Part shown: piece after piece, positions 15,801-17,847 of the stretch | Layout: each line of letters starts with the position of its first letter | Numbering within the stretch: position 1 is the first letter of the stretch | DNA from: CAZMVU01 sp964569295 | Lineage (GTDB): Bacteria > Hydrogenedentota > Hydrogenedentia > Hydrogenedentales > JAGMZX01 | Reading direction: 5' to 3' | Assembly (NCBI GenBank): GCA_964569295.1 | Contig: CAZMVU010000091.1 | Span: 1 to 17,847 of the forward strand | Length of the DNA: 17,847 nt | Program-made: the position numbers and the translations under genes | Notes under the pieces: generated by a model | What the model was told of the DNA's origin: nothing | Database searches by the model: none | Seen by the model: the letters and a program-made list of their open reading frames with translations, nothing else

Positions 15801-15995
15801 CTTCAGCCGTTTGCCGTGGGCCGTTTCCCATACGTCATACGGTGCCCCGGTATGACCGCTGAGAGCGGTTCTGGCCCACCGGCTGTTTCTATGAGTCAAC
15901 GGTCTGCGTATCCCGGCCGCACGCCGGTATTCGCTATCACGGGGCAGACTGGCAAAATGCGTTCGCACCCGTGCGCCATACGGCGAAAGAATTAC
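15801..15995 (+). repeat. Dispersed intergenic repeat, copy C
   Basis: It aligns with copy B over both ends: cttcagccgtttgccgt at 15801-15817, gagcggttctggcccacc about 15863-15880, tctatgagtcaa, ctatcacggggcaga at 15934-15948, and gcgccatacggcgaaagaatta near the end. The stretch gcacgccggtattcgctatca matches copy A. It lies in the 280-bp gap between two convergent genes. Copies B and C bracket the glycerol-1-phosphate dehydrogenase gene as direct repeats. Confidence 0.8.
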
Positions 15996-15998
15996 TTC

Positions 15999-16042
15999 CC
16001 GGCAAGCCGGTTTGACCGCTTGTGCGCGCAGCGGCTCTGCGC
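15999..16042. other. Two hairpins between convergent genes, possible terminators
   Basis: CCGGC-AA-GCCGG (15999-16010, followed by TTT) and GCGCAG-CGGCT-CTGCGC (16026-16042) lie between the dehydrogenase stop and the stop of the minus-strand surface protein. They may terminate one or both transcripts, but T-runs are short or missing. Confidence 0.3.
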
Positions 16043-16051
16043 TCAAAGGCG

Positions 16052-17847
16052 TTACCGCCGGCGCCGCTGAGCCAGGCGCACCGAGAGCAACACCAGCGCA
16101 CCGATTAACAAGTCGCCTGCGGGCACGCGTTGGTCCGATGCGTCCCGGTAGGCCTTGTTGGACAGGCAGCAATCCGGTCCCGGGGGGCCGCTGTCCAGCG
16201 GGACGGAAAGATTCTTCTCTTCGCTTTCGGCCACCTTCGTGTTTTCATCCTTGTCCGTGTAATCCGGTGCGCTCACGATAACCGTGTAGTCTCCAGCGGG
16301 GATGCCGTTGATCGTGTATTCCCCGTTCACATTGTCGGTGATCGGGAAGAATGCGCCCGGCGTCACGGAAACGGCCGCATCTGTAATGCGTTTACGGGTC
16401 ACGCTGTCCCAAACGGTTGTGGTGATCGAAGCGGGGAAGAATCCCTTGGGCGCGATTGGGTCGGCATCCGCTGGCCCGTTGATGCGCCGCTCCGCTTCCT
16501 CGATGGTGTCCACATCCCAGTCGTTATGCTCCATGAGGATGACCTCGGTGCGCTCATTTACGACCGCGAACCCGTCGACCTGCGCGAAGCGGTTGTACCC
16601 GCTGGTGAGATCCTCCTGTTGGCCGAGGGTATTCGGGCCGGTGGCGGCGCCCGTTTCGCGGATAACAATGCCATCGCCGCTGATGCCGTCGAGCAGGCAG
16701 CGCCGGATTACGGGTAATGCCCCCGCCACCTCGATGCCCGTGCCGGTCCCGGTGATCTCGCTGTTGGCGATGACCACGCTCTCGGCCACGCTGCCGTCTA
16801 TGTGAATACCCACTGTGCCACTGCCGTCCCCCTCGACGCGGACGCCGTCGACAACGACCGAGGCGTCGTCGATTGCGAGGATAGGGCTGCCGGACTGCTT
16901 GCCTGGGCCGGGCGCGAGCACGAGGCCTTTGAGCAAGCAGTTGTCGCTCGTGCGTAGGGCGCCGGCGATGGTTGTGGCGAAGCGCTGGCGGGCGCGTAGC
17001 TGATACCCTTCCGGCAGGTCGACTGTTTCGCGGAACGTACCCGGCAGGAGCACACAGGGCACCACCTCGCCCATGTCCTGCTTCATGGCCGGGCGTATCT
17101 CCGTCGAGATAACCTCGATGGCCGTGGTGATCCCGCGGAAGGGCCGTGCCATGCTGCCGTTGCCTGCCGGTCCCGCGTCCGGCGAAATGAAGAAGGTGCG
17201 GTTCGGGTCGTTCGGGTCGCGCGGGTCGCTCTCCCGGATAAACTCCTCGAGGTTGGTCAGGCCATCGCCATCGAGGTCATCACCCGGCCGCACCGGCCGC
17301 GCCGGATCGTCCGGGTCCGCCAAAGAAAGCGGGGCCAACCGGTGCTCGACCTCGAACAGGTCCGGCATGCCGTCGCCGTCCGTGTCGGGATTGTGCGGGT
17401 CCGTGCCATGGAGGTTGGTTTCATCGTAGTCGCTGAGGCCATCCCCATCCGAATCCACCTGCAGGTCCGGCAGCGGTGTGAGCGCGAAGTCCGCAGTGAC
17501 AGATCCCTCATAGGCTTCGATAAGGACCTGCCGTTCTGCCGGTTCATAATTCTCTGCCGTGACGAACACCTCGATGGCGCCGTAGCGATTCAACGGAATG
17601 GAAAAGACGCCCTCGACATTGCGTGAGTACACATGGTCGCCGGGCCGAATCCGAATCACCGCATAGGGTATGGGCGCGTTGCTTTGCGCATCTTCCACCC
17701 GCACGATGAGCGTTGCCACCGTGTCGCCTTCACCTTCACCTTCACCTTCGCCTTCGCCTTCACCTTCACCTTCACCCTCGCCCTCGCCCTCACCTTCGCC
17801 CTCGCCTTCGCCTTCGCCTTCGCCTTCGCCTTCGCCTTCGCCTTCGC
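16052..17847 (-). CDS. Secreted thrombospondin type-3/beta-helix surface protein, 5' end beyond window
   Basis: The C-terminal part of an exported protein; the frame stays open to the right edge, so the start and signal peptide are outside. In order: a (Gly-Glu)n linker of about 20 dipeptides (17726-17847); a CarboxypepD_reg-like beta domain (VATLIVRVEDAQSNAPIPYA onward); Asp-rich thrombospondin type-3 calcium repeats (DSDGDGLSDYDE, DTDGDGMPDLFE, DLDGDGLTNLEE); a right-handed beta-helix region opening with ISPDAGPAGNGSMARPFRG; a second carboxypeptidase-regulatory-like domain (YTINGIPAGDYTVIVSAPDY); and a C-terminal tag of CC, a hydrophobic stretch (LLIGALVLLSVRLA) and QRRRR. A GTG at 17719 could act as a start but cuts off the linker and has no upstream signal peptide, so I reject it. 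Likely a calcium-stabilised cell-surface protein; any enzymatic role is unknown. Confidence 0.85.
   Translation of the reverse strand, partial: EGEGEGEGEGEGEGEGEGEGEGEGEGEGEGEGEGEGEGEGDTVATLIVRVEDAQSNAPIPYAVIRIRPGDHVYSRNVEGVFSIPLNRYGAIEVFVTAENYEPAERQVLIEAYEGSVTADFALTPLPDLQVDSDGDGLSDYDETNLHGTDPHNPDTDGDGMPDLFEVEHRLAPLSLADPDDPARPVRPGDDLDGDGLTNLEEFIRESDPRDPNDPNRTFFISPDAGPAGNGSMARPFRGITTAIEVISTEIRPAMKQDMGEVVPCVLLPGTFRETVDLPEGYQLRARQRFATTIAGALRTSDNCLLKGLVLAPGPGKQSGSPILAIDDASVVVDGVRVEGDGSGTVGIHIDGSVAESVVIANSEITGTGTGIEVAGALPVIRRCLLDGISGDGIVIRETGAATGPNTLGQQEDLTSGYNRFAQVDGFAVVNERTEVILMEHNDWDVDTIEEAERRINGPADADPIAPKGFFPASITTTVWDSVTRKRITDAAVSVTPGAFFPITDNVNGEYTINGIPAGDYTVIVSAPDYTDKDENTKVAESEEKNLSVPLDSGPPGPDCCLSNKAYRDASDQRVPAGDLLIGALVLLSVRLAQRRRR
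17726..17847 (-). repeat. Hexanucleotide array encoding a (Glu-Gly)n linker
   Basis: About 20 six-base units encode alternating Glu and Gly on the minus strand. Near the left end the units vary only at synonymous positions (GAA/GAG, GGC/GGT). From about 17804 to the right edge they are almost pure gaaggc, as expected for recent slippage. The array continues past the window. Confidence 0.9.

Noticed and set aside
13925..15995. A composite transposon formed by repeat copies B and C
   Set aside because: They are direct repeats without transposase, terminal inverted repeats or visible target duplications; the dehydrogenase is the only confident gene between them.

Overview
The window reads as a chromosomal segment of a GC-rich, Gram-negative-type bacterium. 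Several traits point to a deep-branching lineage near the Planctomycetota/Lentisphaerota, most like Candidatus Hydrogenedentes. They are a long Gly-Glu dipeptide linker in a surface protein, a CFI-box C-terminal tag, a zinc-ribbon Ser/Thr kinase fused to an FGE-sulfatase fold, a bacterial sn-glycerol-1-phosphate dehydrogenase, and thrombospondin type-3 plus beta-helix secreted proteins. The placement is inferred from architecture, not from a marker tree.

Left block (1-4979), all minus strand. The edge holds a 42-bp tandem repeat and a doubtful truncated reading frame. Then come rpsU (S21) with its own promoter and terminator, an apparently exported SagB-type nitroreductase-fold oxidoreductase, a tandem-duplicated QueD, QueE, and a kinase-FGE fusion. 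QueD and QueE catalyse consecutive steps of 7-deazaguanine (queuosine) synthesis. The kinase lies directly upstream of queE and may be co-transcribed with it.

Centre (5264-12291), all plus strand. A cohesin-like/fibronectin-III secreted protein is followed after 15 nt by lgt (prolipoprotein diacylglyceryl transferase) and a terminator. Next is a perfect TTGACA-17-TATAAT promoter, a roughly 200-nt structured leader, and a 1558-residue acidic secreted protein. It carries InlB-type repeats and a CFI-box anchor that begins with its only cysteine.

Right block (12292-17847). Two strong hairpin terminators separate the giant gene from convergent pilT. An 887-bp gene-poor stretch contains a dispersed repeat. 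It is followed by glycerol-1-phosphate dehydrogenase, another copy of the repeat, and the C-terminal part of a secreted beta-helix protein whose (Gly-Glu)n linker runs off the right edge.

The main points for a second look are the two-domain QueD, in which each half lacks different catalytic or metal-binding residues, a three-copy intergenic repeat family, and the single-cysteine giant surface protein under a consensus promoter. No phage, transposase, CRISPR array or tRNA was seen.
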